64,000 nucleotides of DNA, taken from the IMG/VR virus record IMGVR_UViG_3300009149_000011, positions 62,001 through 126,000 of that record. One strand, written 5' to 3'. This DNA is from a virus. Shown here piece by piece: positions 48,523 to 57,715 of this stretch (within the stretch, counting starts at the first letter, position 1; each line of letters starts with the position of its first letter). The notes beneath the pieces are model-generated. The model was not told the origin of the DNA and did no database searches. It saw only the letters and a list, made by a program, of their open reading frames with translations. The position numbers and the translations under genes are program-made.

Positions 48523-51063
48523 CTACGAGCCGCATGCTTCGCAATCTTCCCCATTTTGCATTGCCTCGATGGAACAACTTATTGCCTCCTCTTCAGTATA
48601 AACCTTAGCTTCAACCTTCTTAGTGTCAACTGTGAATTTAACCGCATCAGCTGCAGCTTTCGTCCTTAAGTAATACATTCCAGTCTTCAAAGCACTCTCT
48701 GGAGTCTTGCCATACTTGGCTTTGTTTTCCAAAAGACTTTTTTGTTTTACAATATCTCCAGATAACTCACCTTCTATTTTAGAAATTTCTTCTAAGAACA
48801 GATCTAATTCTTCCTGAGCTCCTTCTGATACTGTTACTCCCCCTCCCCATCCAAAGAAATGCATGGCAGTTAAACTACCAAAATTTGGTTGAGCCATGTG
48901 AATATTCATTGACTGAGTTTGATCTATATAAGCTCCTCTTCCAGCGTACATGTTGATGATGTCCTTTTGAGAAATCTCCCAAGTAGTTCTATACTTGTGT
49001 TTTAGATTTTCAGGGATTTCATCGATAGCTTGAACGCTACCATTATTAGACATTATCTGACTTTTAATCCCATTACTCCATATGCCAAGATCACACAACT
49101 CTCTAACCAAGTGTTTGTTAACAATGATGAACTCACCGCTTAAAACTCGTCTTAAATACATATTGCTTTGCTGAGCTTCAGCTGCAGCTTCATTTCCAAA
49201 TATACTAGCTGTAGAAGCGGTAGGCATTGAACATGTTGTTAAAGAGTTTCTTAGACCGTATTTTATTATGTCCGCTCTTAACCCTTCCCAATCATACCTA
49301 TCAGATGGAGTTACTCCCCACATGTCAAATTGTAATATGCCTTCAGATGCTGGAGATCCTTTGAATGTGCTGTATGACCCTTCTTTCTTAGCAAGATCAT
49401 TAGACGCTTTTAAAGAAGCGTAATATATTGTTTCGTATATTTTCTTATTCAAATCTGCAGACTTAGCGTCACCATATGACATATCCATTAAAAAGAATAC
49501 ATCAGCTAAACCTTGAGTTCCTAAACCGATTGGTCTATGCTTAAAGTTTGAATTACTTGCAGTCTCTACAGGGTAGAAATTAATATCAATAACTTTATTC
49601 AAGTTTATTGTCGCTCTATAAGATACTTGCTCTAATTTTTCGAAGTCAAACTTCTTATTTTTTCTACCTTTAACAAAATTAGGAAGACAAATACTAGCAA
49701 GATTACAAACGGCAGTTTCTTCTGGAGATGTAAATTCAATTATCTCAGCACATAAATTTGAACACTTGATTGTACCTAGATTCTTTTGGTTTGACTTAAC
49801 GTTACACGCATCTTTATAAAGCATATAAGGGCCGCCAGTCTCCATTTGAGACTCTAACATTTTAGTCCAAAGCTCTCTAGCTTTAATCTTTCTAATGTAC
49901 TTACCTTCAGCTTCATATTTTTCATACAACTCAACAAACTTTTCAGAATAAACCTCATCTAAACCAGGGCATTCTTTAGGGTCCATTAAAGCCCAGTCTT
50001 GATCGTTCTCCACTCTTTGCATGAACAAGTCAGGTAACCACATTGCATAGAACAAATCTCTTGCTCTCATTTCTTCTTTACCATGATTTTTCTTCATTTC
50101 CAATAAATCGAAAATATCTCCATGCCATGGCTCTATATAAATAGCAATTGACCCTTTTCTCTTGCCTCCACCTTGATCTACATATCTAGCAGTCTCATTG
50201 AACACCTTAAGCATAGGTACAATTCCATTCGAAGTCCCGTTAGTCCCTTTTATGTAAGACCCTTTAGTTCTTATATTGTGTATACTTAAGCCTATACCTC
50301 CAGCCGATTGAGAAATGTCTGCGCATTCAGATAAGGTATCGTAAATACCTTTTATTGAATCATCCTTTGCTTGAAGTAAAAAACAGCTAGACATCTGAGG
50401 CTTATTGGTTCCAGCGTTGAATAATGTTGGGGTAGCATGTGTGAAATACTTTTCAGTCATCATGTCGTAAGTCTCCAGAGCGCTCTCTATGTCGTTTCCA
50501 TGAATGCCTATAGCAACTCTCATGAATACATATTGAGGGGTCTCAGTAATTTCTAGAGCTTTCTTCTTCTCATTATATGTTTTAAGTAAATAGCTCTTCT
50601 CAAGAGTCTTGTACCCGAATATATCAAAAGTAAAATCTCTTGACTTTATGATTGCAGAATTTAATTCGTCCGAGTTTTCTACTACTGTTTTATAATATTC
50701 TTCAGATACTAGTGGAGCTCTTTCTCCAGTTTCTGGATCAATGTTGTTGTAAAGTTTGTCAGTTGCTTTTGAGAAACTTCTTTCAGTTGTCTTGTGTAAA
50801 GATGATATCGCTAACCTTCCAGCTAACACCGCGTAATCAGGGTGTTGTGCAGTAAGAGCAGCCGCAGTCTCTACAGCTAAATTATCTAATGCTTCAGTAG
50901 TTACTCCATCGTAAATACCTTCAATAACTTTCTTGGCAATATCAAAAGGCTTTATCCAACTTGGATCCAACTTATAAGATTGCTTTTCTATTCTAGAAAG
51001 AACCTTTTCCAATTTCACAGGCTCTTTCTTTCCAGTCCTTTTAGTTACATAAACTTCGTTCAT
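48523..51063 (-). CDS. nrdA: Ribonucleotide reductase alpha subunit (class Ia, NrdA)
   Basis: The 846-residue product starts with an ATP-cone (YVTKRTGKKEPVKLEKVLSR), then the catalytic barrel: KPQMSSCFLLQ (redox Cys), NLCAEIIEF region with the thiyl Cys, AVCNLASICLPNF (partner Cys), SMPTASTASIFGN loop, and the C-terminal CEACGS tail that shuttles reducing equivalents. It reduces ribonucleoside diphosphates with NrdB. It ends in UAG. The N-terminal ATP-cone is duplicated as a separate gene directly upstream. Confidence 0.94.
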   Translation of the reverse strand: MNEVYVTKRTGKKEPVKLEKVLSRIEKQSYKLDPSWIKPFDIAKKVIEGIYDGVTTEALDNLAVETAAALTAQHPDYAVLAGRLAISSLHKTTERSFSKATDKLYNNIDPETGERAPLVSEEYYKTVVENSDELNSAIIKSRDFTFDIFGYKTLEKSYLLKTYNEKKKALEITETPQYVFMRVAIGIHGNDIESALETYDMMTEKYFTHATPTLFNAGTNKPQMSSCFLLQAKDDSIKGIYDTLSECADISQSAGGIGLSIHNIRTKGSYIKGTNGTSNGIVPMLKVFNETARYVDQGGGKRKGSIAIYIEPWHGDIFDLLEMKKNHGKEEMRARDLFYAMWLPDLFMQRVENDQDWALMDPKECPGLDEVYSEKFVELYEKYEAEGKYIRKIKARELWTKMLESQMETGGPYMLYKDACNVKSNQKNLGTIKCSNLCAEIIEFTSPEETAVCNLASICLPNFVKGRKNKKFDFEKLEQVSYRATINLNKVIDINFYPVETASNSNFKHRPIGLGTQGLADVFFLMDMSYGDAKSADLNKKIYETIYYASLKASNDLAKKEGSYSTFKGSPASEGILQFDMWGVTPSDRYDWEGLRADIIKYGLRNSLTTCSMPTASTASIFGNEAAAEAQQSNMYLRRVLSGEFIIVNKHLVRELCDLGIWSNGIKSQIMSNNGSVQAIDEIPENLKHKYRTTWEISQKDIINMYAGRGAYIDQTQSMNIHMAQPNFGSLTAMHFFGWGGGVTVSEGAQEELDLFLEEISKIEGELSGDIVKQKSLLENKAKYGKTPESALKTGMYYLRTKAAADAVKFTVDTKKVEAKVYTEEEAISCSIEAMQNGEDCEACGS

Positions 51064-51091
51064 TTGTTGTTTTTTTTGTTAATTAAATATT

Positions 51092-51679
51092 TTATAAAAT
51101 GCATGAAAGTAATAAGTCCTTATTGCAAGATTTCATGTGGTAATCTCTTACAACATGATCAACGTCATATTTCCAAGTATGTAGAGATTGTCTCAATATA
51201 TAATACTGAACTCTCTCTACTGTTTTATCACCTACCATCCCAAGCTCTTTCGAGATCTTCTTGAAGGTTTTTAAATCATAATTGAAATCTCTATCTCCAA
51301 CTATACAGTTGTCTAGAGACGTCTTGTTCTCTTTGATGAATTCATACACTTCATCACTAATTTTATTGTTGTCATGCAACAATTTCATACTAGAGGAAAA
51401 TTTACTCCTAGTATCTTTGTGTAAATTTGACACTGCAACTCTCGCTGCAAGCGCTTCTATTTGCTTATTCTCGTCAATATTTTCTTCTAAAACCTGAAGC
51501 AATATATCATCGATTTTTCTTGTGGTAATATTTTCATAACATTTGCCCAAAACTTTTCCTGATATCATCTGAATGATCTCATCCTCTATATCAAGTCCTG
51601 GTGTCATTTTCTCAATTCTTTTAGAGATTTTCCCTAAATTTATACTCTCTTTTTTACCACTCTTTTTTACCACAAACAT
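51092..51679 (-). CDS. Truncated NrdA paralogue (ATP-cone plus N-domain)
   Basis: The 195-residue product mirrors the first ~190 residues of NrdA: an ATP-cone (FVVKKSGKKESINLGKISKR) and the following helical domain (QIEALAARVAVSNLH, VGDRDFNYDLKTFKKI), then stops at TAA where the catalytic barrel would begin. No catalytic Cys region remains. It probably arose by partial duplication and could act in trans as an allosteric or inhibitory ATP-cone for the adjacent NrdA. Confidence 0.8.
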   Translation of the reverse strand: MFVVKKSGKKESINLGKISKRIEKMTPGLDIEDEIIQMISGKVLGKCYENITTRKIDDILLQVLEENIDENKQIEALAARVAVSNLHKDTRSKFSSSMKLLHDNNKISDEVYEFIKENKTSLDNCIVGDRDFNYDLKTFKKISKELGMVGDKTVERVQYYILRQSLHTWKYDVDHVVRDYHMKSCNKDLLLSCIL

Positions 51680-51900
51680 GCTAGAAAACCTTTAAATTTA
51701 CCTATTTACCACTTTTTTGAGACAAAGATTCCCTAGAGCAATTTTTGATCGCCCTTAAATTCGTTTAAAATTTAATCAGGGAGTGTTTACAGCGAAGTTA
51801 TATTTTTCTTCTGTTTTTGACAAATATATTTCTATTTTTTTTGCCTTTTAATCGCTGCTTTGTATAATAATAAATAACAATAAATTTACAATATTCGGAC

Positions 51901-53331
51901 TTAACTAATCCTGTTTTTATTAGCATAAGCTTCCATTTCTTTCATCACGTCAACATTGCCTGGATTTTGATCTGAAATCGTTGGTGTAACTCCTGGGATT
52001 GGTGGAAAATTTTGTGTATTTTTTTTCGGGAAACTAATGTAAACTCGACTTGTGTCGAATTCAACATCCTCCAAAAAGAAACCATCTGCTCCAAGTCTAC
52101 TTTTTATAACACCTACTATAGCCTCATTTTTGCTCTTCTGTTCTTCCGTTCTAGCAACGGAAATAAGAAGGTCTAACTCCGCAGCTTTAGCATATGAATC
52201 AGCAATAGAGTCGATGCCTATTTTCTCTTCTTTAGCCCCGCCTCTATTTGTTTGAGTAGCTGTCCAAACAGGTACTTCAAACTCTTCAGCTAAACCCCTT
52301 ACTTGTCGATACAACTTCTGCAGCATATGTCTATGTTCTAAACCATGCTCTGTTGGTTCCATTATATCTACATAATCAATGAAAATAACATCTGGAACAA
52401 AGTTCTCATTTCTTTTAATGGTTGCCAAGTGAGCTTTAAGAGTGTTTACTGTTGCTACTCCAGATTTATATTTTTTAATCTTAAGAACTCCGCCTCTCTC
52501 TTTTATTTCTTTAGCAGTCTGTATAATCTTAGGTTTCTGATATAATACCTCATTAAGCAATACGTTATTTAATGCGGCATGAAATCTCTTACTTACATCC
52601 TTGTGACTTAATTCTAGAGTATAATATAAAACTTTTCTACCTGCAGCGAAAGCGTTTGCAGCCATAGCGACAAGCATCATTGACTTACCTCCGCCAGTGG
52701 GAGCCATGACAACAGCCATCTCTCCAGAGGAAACTCCGCCACCTATCTTTTCATCAAGGCCAGGCATGCACGCAACTGGCTTACGGAAATCCTCTTTTAA
52801 CGTTTCCTCAATATCATCAATATAATCATGCCCTGTGTCTTTTGGTTCACCAGCTCTTAATGCCTCCACTATAGGTTCTTGAATGCTGTCAAAATCATTT
52901 TTAGCCCATGAAGCGACAGATTTCTTAATCGCTAAAGCTAATGATCTCTTCTTAAAAAATTCATAAGCTGTATCATGTATCGCTTCTACTGATTTTACCT
53001 CTATTTTCTGCACCTTCTCAGTTACCCCGTGAAGATATTCAGCAACACTAAATTTCTCGGTTTTATTTATTATACTTTGAATATCGCTATAACCTGGCCT
53101 AACTCCGTATTGATTTATAAACTTAATGATATGGTTTACATATATCCTTTGGTATTCATCAAAATATTCAGGGACTATAATATCCATAAGTTGCTCATAG
53201 AACTTATTGTCCTCCAAGAAACATTTTATGAACTTTGTCTGGTACTCTGGGTCAAAAACGGCTTTTATTCTCGTTTCATCTTCCGTCAGCACCGAATTAA
53301 GATCTAATTCTTCATTTTTTTCTTCTCCCAT
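51901..53331 (-). CDS. dnaB: DnaB-type replicative helicase
   Basis: The 476-residue product has the RecA-fold core: ACMPGLDEKIGGGVSSGEM (linker to H1), VVMAPTGGGKSMMLVAMAAN (Walker A), YYTLELSHKDVSKR (H1a), VIFIDYVDIM (Walker B), VPVWTATQTNRGG (H3) and DSIADSYAKAAELDLLI (H4). The N-terminal ~170 residues are helical and diverged, as in T4 gp41. It unwinds the fork and recruits primase. Confidence 0.92.
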   Translation of the reverse strand: MGEEKNEELDLNSVLTEDETRIKAVFDPEYQTKFIKCFLEDNKFYEQLMDIIVPEYFDEYQRIYVNHIIKFINQYGVRPGYSDIQSIINKTEKFSVAEYLHGVTEKVQKIEVKSVEAIHDTAYEFFKKRSLALAIKKSVASWAKNDFDSIQEPIVEALRAGEPKDTGHDYIDDIEETLKEDFRKPVACMPGLDEKIGGGVSSGEMAVVMAPTGGGKSMMLVAMAANAFAAGRKVLYYTLELSHKDVSKRFHAALNNVLLNEVLYQKPKIIQTAKEIKERGGVLKIKKYKSGVATVNTLKAHLATIKRNENFVPDVIFIDYVDIMEPTEHGLEHRHMLQKLYRQVRGLAEEFEVPVWTATQTNRGGAKEEKIGIDSIADSYAKAAELDLLISVARTEEQKSKNEAIVGVIKSRLGADGFFLEDVEFDTSRVYISFPKKNTQNFPPIPGVTPTISDQNPGNVDVMKEMEAYANKNRIS

Positions 53332-53372
53332 TTTATTTATTCTTTACAAATGTATCGTTTTTTAATTAAACG

Positions 53373-54416
53373 TTACTTATTTGATTCTTTTGTATACTCC
53401 GCTTCTTGAGACTTTAGCCTGTAGAAAGGGGAAAGAAAATTATCCACGTTAATCCTCTCAGCTTCCATCATATTTAGGAATCCTTGTTTTTTCATGCCCA
53501 AAACAGCGCGACTAATACTTCTATCATCATCTATTGGCTCATTTAACATTTGAGTAACATCATTTATTGCTATTTTAGAAATAAATGGCTTTTTCAAATT
53601 CATAAGTTTAGCATTTCTATACAAAACCTCTTCAGCCTCAATTATCTTGTCTAAAGTTTTAGACTTTTTGTATTTCTTCTCCTTTTTTAGCTCAAGGCAC
53701 TCATGCTTTATTTCTTTATAAGTGTATTTTCTGTCAATTATATCTGGAAAGAATTTTATTAGAGTATTTCTAGTAACCCCTTTCACTCCAGCAATATTAT
53801 CTGATGTATCACCCTCGAAACACTTAAACATTAACTCATTTTCTAGAGTATGACCCATTTTTTGCTTAAAGTTATCTTTAGTAATCAATCCAATACTGTC
53901 AGGATTCATAACGGATACTAATTCAGAAATAAGTTGATAATAGTCTTTGTCTCTGCTAAAAATTATGATCTCTTCCTCTAGACCCAACTCTTCACTCATT
54001 ATACAGTACTGAGCTATTAAATCATCTCCCTCAATATAATCAGCTTCAATCTGTCTTATGTACAAGTCTTCTATTATGTTCTTAGCTCTAATTTTTTGCA
54101 TTAAAACCTCGTACCGCTCTTTGCTTTCAGGGTCATTCATCCCCTCTTCTATAATTGCGCACTCTTCAATGTCCCAATCCTTCTTACGATTTGCTTTATA
54201 AGGTTTATATAGTTCGTATCTCAGCTTTCCAGACTTTATTCCATCCCAGCAACATACGACCCTGTTAGGCAGTACTTTGCGAACAGCAGTAGAAAGGCTT
54301 ATTAAAAATCCATACGTCCCACTACACCTCTCTCCATACGCGTCTAGCGCTGTTGACCTGTGGTGATTACGCTTAAGGTTCCAATTACCATCTATTAGGA
54401 AAGTTTTTCTTGGCAT
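53373..54416 (-). CDS. 5'-3' exonuclease (FEN/RNase H-like)
   Basis: The start is placed at 54416 (MPRKTFLIDGNWNLKRN), since the upstream extension to 54524 would read through a terminator. The 347-residue product has the FEN acidic cluster: LIDGNW, VVCCWDGIKSGK, RYELYKPYKANRK, IEADYIEGDDLIA, IFSRDKDYYQL and FEGDTSDNIAGVKGV. It matches T4 RNase H-type enzymes that remove Okazaki primers. Located between UvsX and DnaB. Confidence 0.92.
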   Translation of the reverse strand: MPRKTFLIDGNWNLKRNHHRSTALDAYGERCSGTYGFLISLSTAVRKVLPNRVVCCWDGIKSGKLRYELYKPYKANRKKDWDIEECAIIEEGMNDPESKERYEVLMQKIRAKNIIEDLYIRQIEADYIEGDDLIAQYCIMSEELGLEEEIIIFSRDKDYYQLISELVSVMNPDSIGLITKDNFKQKMGHTLENELMFKCFEGDTSDNIAGVKGVTRNTLIKFFPDIIDRKYTYKEIKHECLELKKEKKYKKSKTLDKIIEAEEVLYRNAKLMNLKKPFISKIAINDVTQMLNEPIDDDRSISRAVLGMKKQGFLNMMEAERINVDNFLSPFYRLKSQEAEYTKESNK

Positions 54417-54483
54417 AACTATTTTTCTTCTTAACAACAAATATATAGTATTGAGTTTAAAAAAGCACTTAAAAGGGGGAAAA

Positions 54484-54511
54484 AAAAACCTCCCATAAGG
54501 AGGTTTTTTAT
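54484..54511 (-). terminator. Rho-independent terminator between uvsX and exonuclease
   Basis: AAAAACCTCC/GGAGGTTTTT hairpin with a 5-6 nt loop and A/T runs, 30 nt past the UvsX stop. Confidence 0.9.
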
Positions 54512-54543
54512 ATTCACACAACAATAAAATGTATTACATCTTA

Positions 54544-55593
54544 TTAACTGTCTTCCGTATTAAATTCTATTACAGCTTCCAGGTCTCCTACTTCAACTTG
54601 CCATTCTTTCTTGTATTGATCCTTGTACTTGTTGATTTCAGTAGGTAATATGAAACCATGAGCAGCGCAAATAATTTTACCCTTAAGAGCTAATTCTGAA
54701 ATGTGATTCTTCTCTACTGCAAGATCACTCTCGATAGCAAATACAACCGTTTTCTTTTGATGTGTAGCTTTATGTTTTCTAGCTCCAGACTTAATACCTC
54801 CCATTCTTAAAACTAATGAAGAACAGTAATAAATTCCTTCTCCACCGTTTGGAACCAGCTTAGGTTGACCCATTGGGCTATCTGGAGGAGATGTATACCC
54901 CTGATTTAACATCAATAAAGTGTTTTTGTAAGGATAATCGGCTTTTCTAGTGTTTGTAATCTTGTGAGAAAGATATCTACCAACCTGTTCCTTTAGGACT
55001 CTAGACGCTAGCATCATTCCACCACCAGATTCACCTTTTTCTGCTTTTTCCCACTCAGCTCTTGCTGGCGTCCCACCAACAGAATCCCATAAGAATACAA
55101 GATCAAAATCTAATTCACCCTCTTCCTGCTCCTTAATATGAGCTTTCATAATATCAATACAATCCTCAAGGCATTCAACCTCATCATGCATGATTACAAA
55201 GTCTTCAGAAAACCCCATTGTCTCAGCTCTTTCCCAAGACCATTTCTTTTCAGTGATGATCAATACAGGTAATTTACCTTGAGCTTGAGCCGCAGCTGCA
55301 GCTTTAATTAAAATACTTGTCTTACCAACATCCGACTTACCATACACCATTGTAACATGACTTTCAGGAATCCCAGGTAAACCCGTAATCTCTTGGAAAG
55401 CATCACCTAAACTTAACCAAGTTTGAGGCTTGGTATCATTCTTAACATAGTTAATCTTCTTTTTGTAATCATCAAGTTTGCTAACTCTTTTAGACACTTT
55501 AACTTCGTCCTTTTTTCCAATAACTTCTCCAGTAGCAGTGTCTACTTTGTAGTCACCCACTTCTTTGACTGTTTCGTTTTTCTTTTTCGCCAT
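54544..55593 (-). CDS. uvsX: RecA/UvsX-like recombinase
   Basis: The 349-residue product has VTMVYGKSDVGKTSILIK (Walker A, ~81-98), LPVLIITEKKW, DLVFLWDSVGGTP (Walker B, ~165) and a strand-exchange loop region around GGGMMLASRV. The N-terminus is basic and helical. It is closer to the phage UvsX group than to bacterial RecA. It drives strand invasion with SSB. AAGAAGGAA upstream of the ATG acts as a weak Shine-Dalgarno. Confidence 0.9.
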   Translation of the reverse strand: MAKKKNETVKEVGDYKVDTATGEVIGKKDEVKVSKRVSKLDDYKKKINYVKNDTKPQTWLSLGDAFQEITGLPGIPESHVTMVYGKSDVGKTSILIKAAAAAQAQGKLPVLIITEKKWSWERAETMGFSEDFVIMHDEVECLEDCIDIMKAHIKEQEEGELDFDLVFLWDSVGGTPARAEWEKAEKGESGGGMMLASRVLKEQVGRYLSHKITNTRKADYPYKNTLLMLNQGYTSPPDSPMGQPKLVPNGGEGIYYCSSLVLRMGGIKSGARKHKATHQKKTVVFAIESDLAVEKNHISELALKGKIICAAHGFILPTEINKYKDQYKKEWQVEVGDLEAVIEFNTEDS

Positions 55594-55615
55594 TTCCTTC
55601 TTTTTAAACGTTTAA

Positions 55616-55954
55616 TTAATTTTTAGACTCGTACACTTTCCAATCGAGCTCTTTCTTTCCAGGTTCTGTTGCAGAATCTCTTAATCGAGGATAGAAGATA
55701 TCCTTAGCTTTCTTTTGTTGGCCAAAATTTAATGTAGCCTTACAACCACCGCATCTAACATAAACGTATTCAAACTGCTCTTCTCCCGCAATGTGAGAAT
55801 CAAGTTTTAGGTTGTCGCTCCCACAACATCCACATTTATAGATTGAATCGAATGATATTTTTTTGGAGTCCTGAACCATTTCGAAAAGGTTATCTCCTTC
55901 GGAAACAAACGTATGAGTTTCTTTTCCGATCTTTCTCTTAAAATAATATTTCAT
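55616..55954 (-). CDS. Zinc-ribbon protein
   Basis: A 112-residue product with a zinc ribbon: CGCCGSDNL ... RCGGCKATL (C-x-x-C and C-x-x-C, residues ~41-73). The rest is basic. It precedes the uvsX gene by 22 nt. A role in binding single-stranded nucleic acid is possible. Confidence 0.7.
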   Translation of the reverse strand: MKYYFKRKIGKETHTFVSEGDNLFEMVQDSKKISFDSIYKCGCCGSDNLKLDSHIAGEEQFEYVYVRCGGCKATLNFGQQKKAKDIFYPRLRDSATEPGKKELDWKVYESKN

Positions 55955-56035
55955 TTTTTGTAATAATTATAAGTTTGATTATCGTCGCATAAAAAATATA
56001 GTCATAGCGAACTCAAAAATCAAGCTTATATGGAA

Positions 56036-57694
56036 TTATTTATCTGAATAAATGAAGAATTTCTTCTCACCTAAATCAGCATAATTAACCCCAATCCTAT
56101 AGCCAAGAGCAAAGGATGCATTCCTTAGCTTTGAAAGGGTTTTTAGAATTTCCTCTATAAGTTTTTGTTCAGTAGGATGAACATCAAAAATTAAAGAGTC
56201 ATGTATTTGAAATAAAAATTTACTCTTTTTTGTTTTAAGCAATTCTCTAATTTCAAACAATTTATCCGTCATTATTTCAGCGGCTGTAGATTGAATCAGA
56301 TTATTAAATGCTGCGTAGTCTTTTTCTGGATATATAATAGAGCCTTTATGTGTTTTTATCTTTTGAGAAAGCTTTACTTCCTTTATTAGCTTTTCAGAAA
56401 ATTCAATAATAGGCTTTAACATCTGCTTCGCATAATACAACCCTAGCTCTGGATCAGCCATATGGCTAGATAGCATGTCTACCAACCTTTTATGAGAAGC
56501 TCCATATAACATAGTATGACTTAAGCCTTTAGCTGTGCTACGCTCGCCATTAGTTATAATTTCTTTCTGAAATATCTCTTTACCTAATTCGTAATGAATA
56601 TCTTTATTGTTAAAGTCTTCTATAAACTTCTTATCTCTACTAAGGTGCATAGAGATTCTAGTTTCAAAAGAAGTGTAATCACACACAAATATACGACCAC
56701 CTCTAAACCTACTAATAATACTAGCTCTTATAGGACTGTCTTTTGGAAGATTTTGTATATTGAATTTATCCTTAGATACAATACGGCCAGTGATAGTTCT
56801 CTTATTTGAATAATTGAACTTGGCAAACTTTCTATTATCTCTAGTTTGGAAGTCAATAGAATCATGCTCGAAAGTATTATGGAAACAAACATCCTGATTT
56901 GATATCCAAGTTGTTATACGATCCTTCTCCTGCATTCTTTTGAGAAACACCTTCTGCTCTTCGTTTAAGTCTAGATCAGCTATTAGGCTCAAAAAGAACG
57001 GTACGTACTTATGGTAATCCATTCCAGGGACTACATTAAAGTAAGTCTTCTCGTCAAGCTCTGCCCCATTCTTTATCCAGAACACATTTTCAACGGTAAC
57101 TAAATCCAATGCTTCAATATCAATAACTGGGTCTATATTGAGATAAGAAAAAGGTAATAAATCATACTTTCCCAGAATACGTGTCAACTCGCCCTTAAAG
57201 TCCTCCATGTAGTACTTTAAACTTTCAATATTAACAATGAAGTCTTTATCCATGTTTCGGAGATATAATGCTCCACCATGATAATAAATGTAAATAGGAT
57301 GTAATGGGGCTATATTCTTCTCTAGAAACCCTTCTAAATCTCCCTCTATGAACGCGTCATATTCGATATGATCAGATGGGAGCCATTCCATAACGGACTT
57401 AGTAACAAAGTCTTTAATATCATCAAAGAATTCGTTTTTGTTTTCCGTATGAGTGTGTGTCCAGCAAACTTTATTGTTTACTTCTTTATCAAGTATGTTA
57501 TGTTTCGGAAAATATTCTTTAAGATTTGGCCATCCAACTATTTGTATAGGAGTATCGTCCACTTCACACGGAATACTCGTGGGAAGTGTTGCTGAGATAT
57601 GTACAGGGAATTTCTTTAAATACTCCTTTAATACCTCGAAACTCTCTTTTTCTGGAGAATAAATCTCACAAACTCTAAAACTAGTTGTCGCCAT
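56036..57694 (-). CDS. Family A DNA polymerase
   Basis: The 552-residue product has motif A VCDYTSFETRI (~338-348), motif B GERSTAKGLSHTMLYGAS (~380-400, with the conserved Arg, Lys and Tyr) and motif C LFQIHDSLIFDV (~515-526). The N-terminal half is diverged and contains no recognisable DEDD 3'-5' exonuclease, so proofreading, if present, must come from another protein. The DnaQ-like partner at 42410 looks catalytically dead. This is presumably the replicative polymerase. Confidence 0.92.
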   Translation of the reverse strand: MATTSFRVCEIYSPEKESFEVLKEYLKKFPVHISATLPTSIPCEVDDTPIQIVGWPNLKEYFPKHNILDKEVNNKVCWTHTHTENKNEFFDDIKDFVTKSVMEWLPSDHIEYDAFIEGDLEGFLEKNIAPLHPIYIYYHGGALYLRNMDKDFIVNIESLKYYMEDFKGELTRILGKYDLLPFSYLNIDPVIDIEALDLVTVENVFWIKNGAELDEKTYFNVVPGMDYHKYVPFFLSLIADLDLNEEQKVFLKRMQEKDRITTWISNQDVCFHNTFEHDSIDFQTRDNRKFAKFNYSNKRTITGRIVSKDKFNIQNLPKDSPIRASIISRFRGGRIFVCDYTSFETRISMHLSRDKKFIEDFNNKDIHYELGKEIFQKEIITNGERSTAKGLSHTMLYGASHKRLVDMLSSHMADPELGLYYAKQMLKPIIEFSEKLIKEVKLSQKIKTHKGSIIYPEKDYAAFNNLIQSTAAEIMTDKLFEIRELLKTKKSKFLFQIHDSLIFDVHPTEQKLIEEILKTLSKLRNASFALGYRIGVNYADLGEKKFFIYSDK

Positions 57695-57715
57695 TGAATG
57701 GCAAATATAATAGTT

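Noticed and set aside
51680-51900. Gene in the 220-nt gap upstream of the NrdA paralogue
   Set aside because: AT-rich, with short frames only and no start with family similarity; treated as intergenic.
53373-54524. Longer exonuclease starting at 54524
   Set aside because: The extra 36 residues are coded through a terminator hairpin at 54484-54511; MPRKTFLIDGNW at 54416 matches the family start.
56036-57694. Proofreading domain in the family A polymerase
   Set aside because: The N-terminal 300 residues contain no D-x-E plus ExoII/ExoIII pattern.
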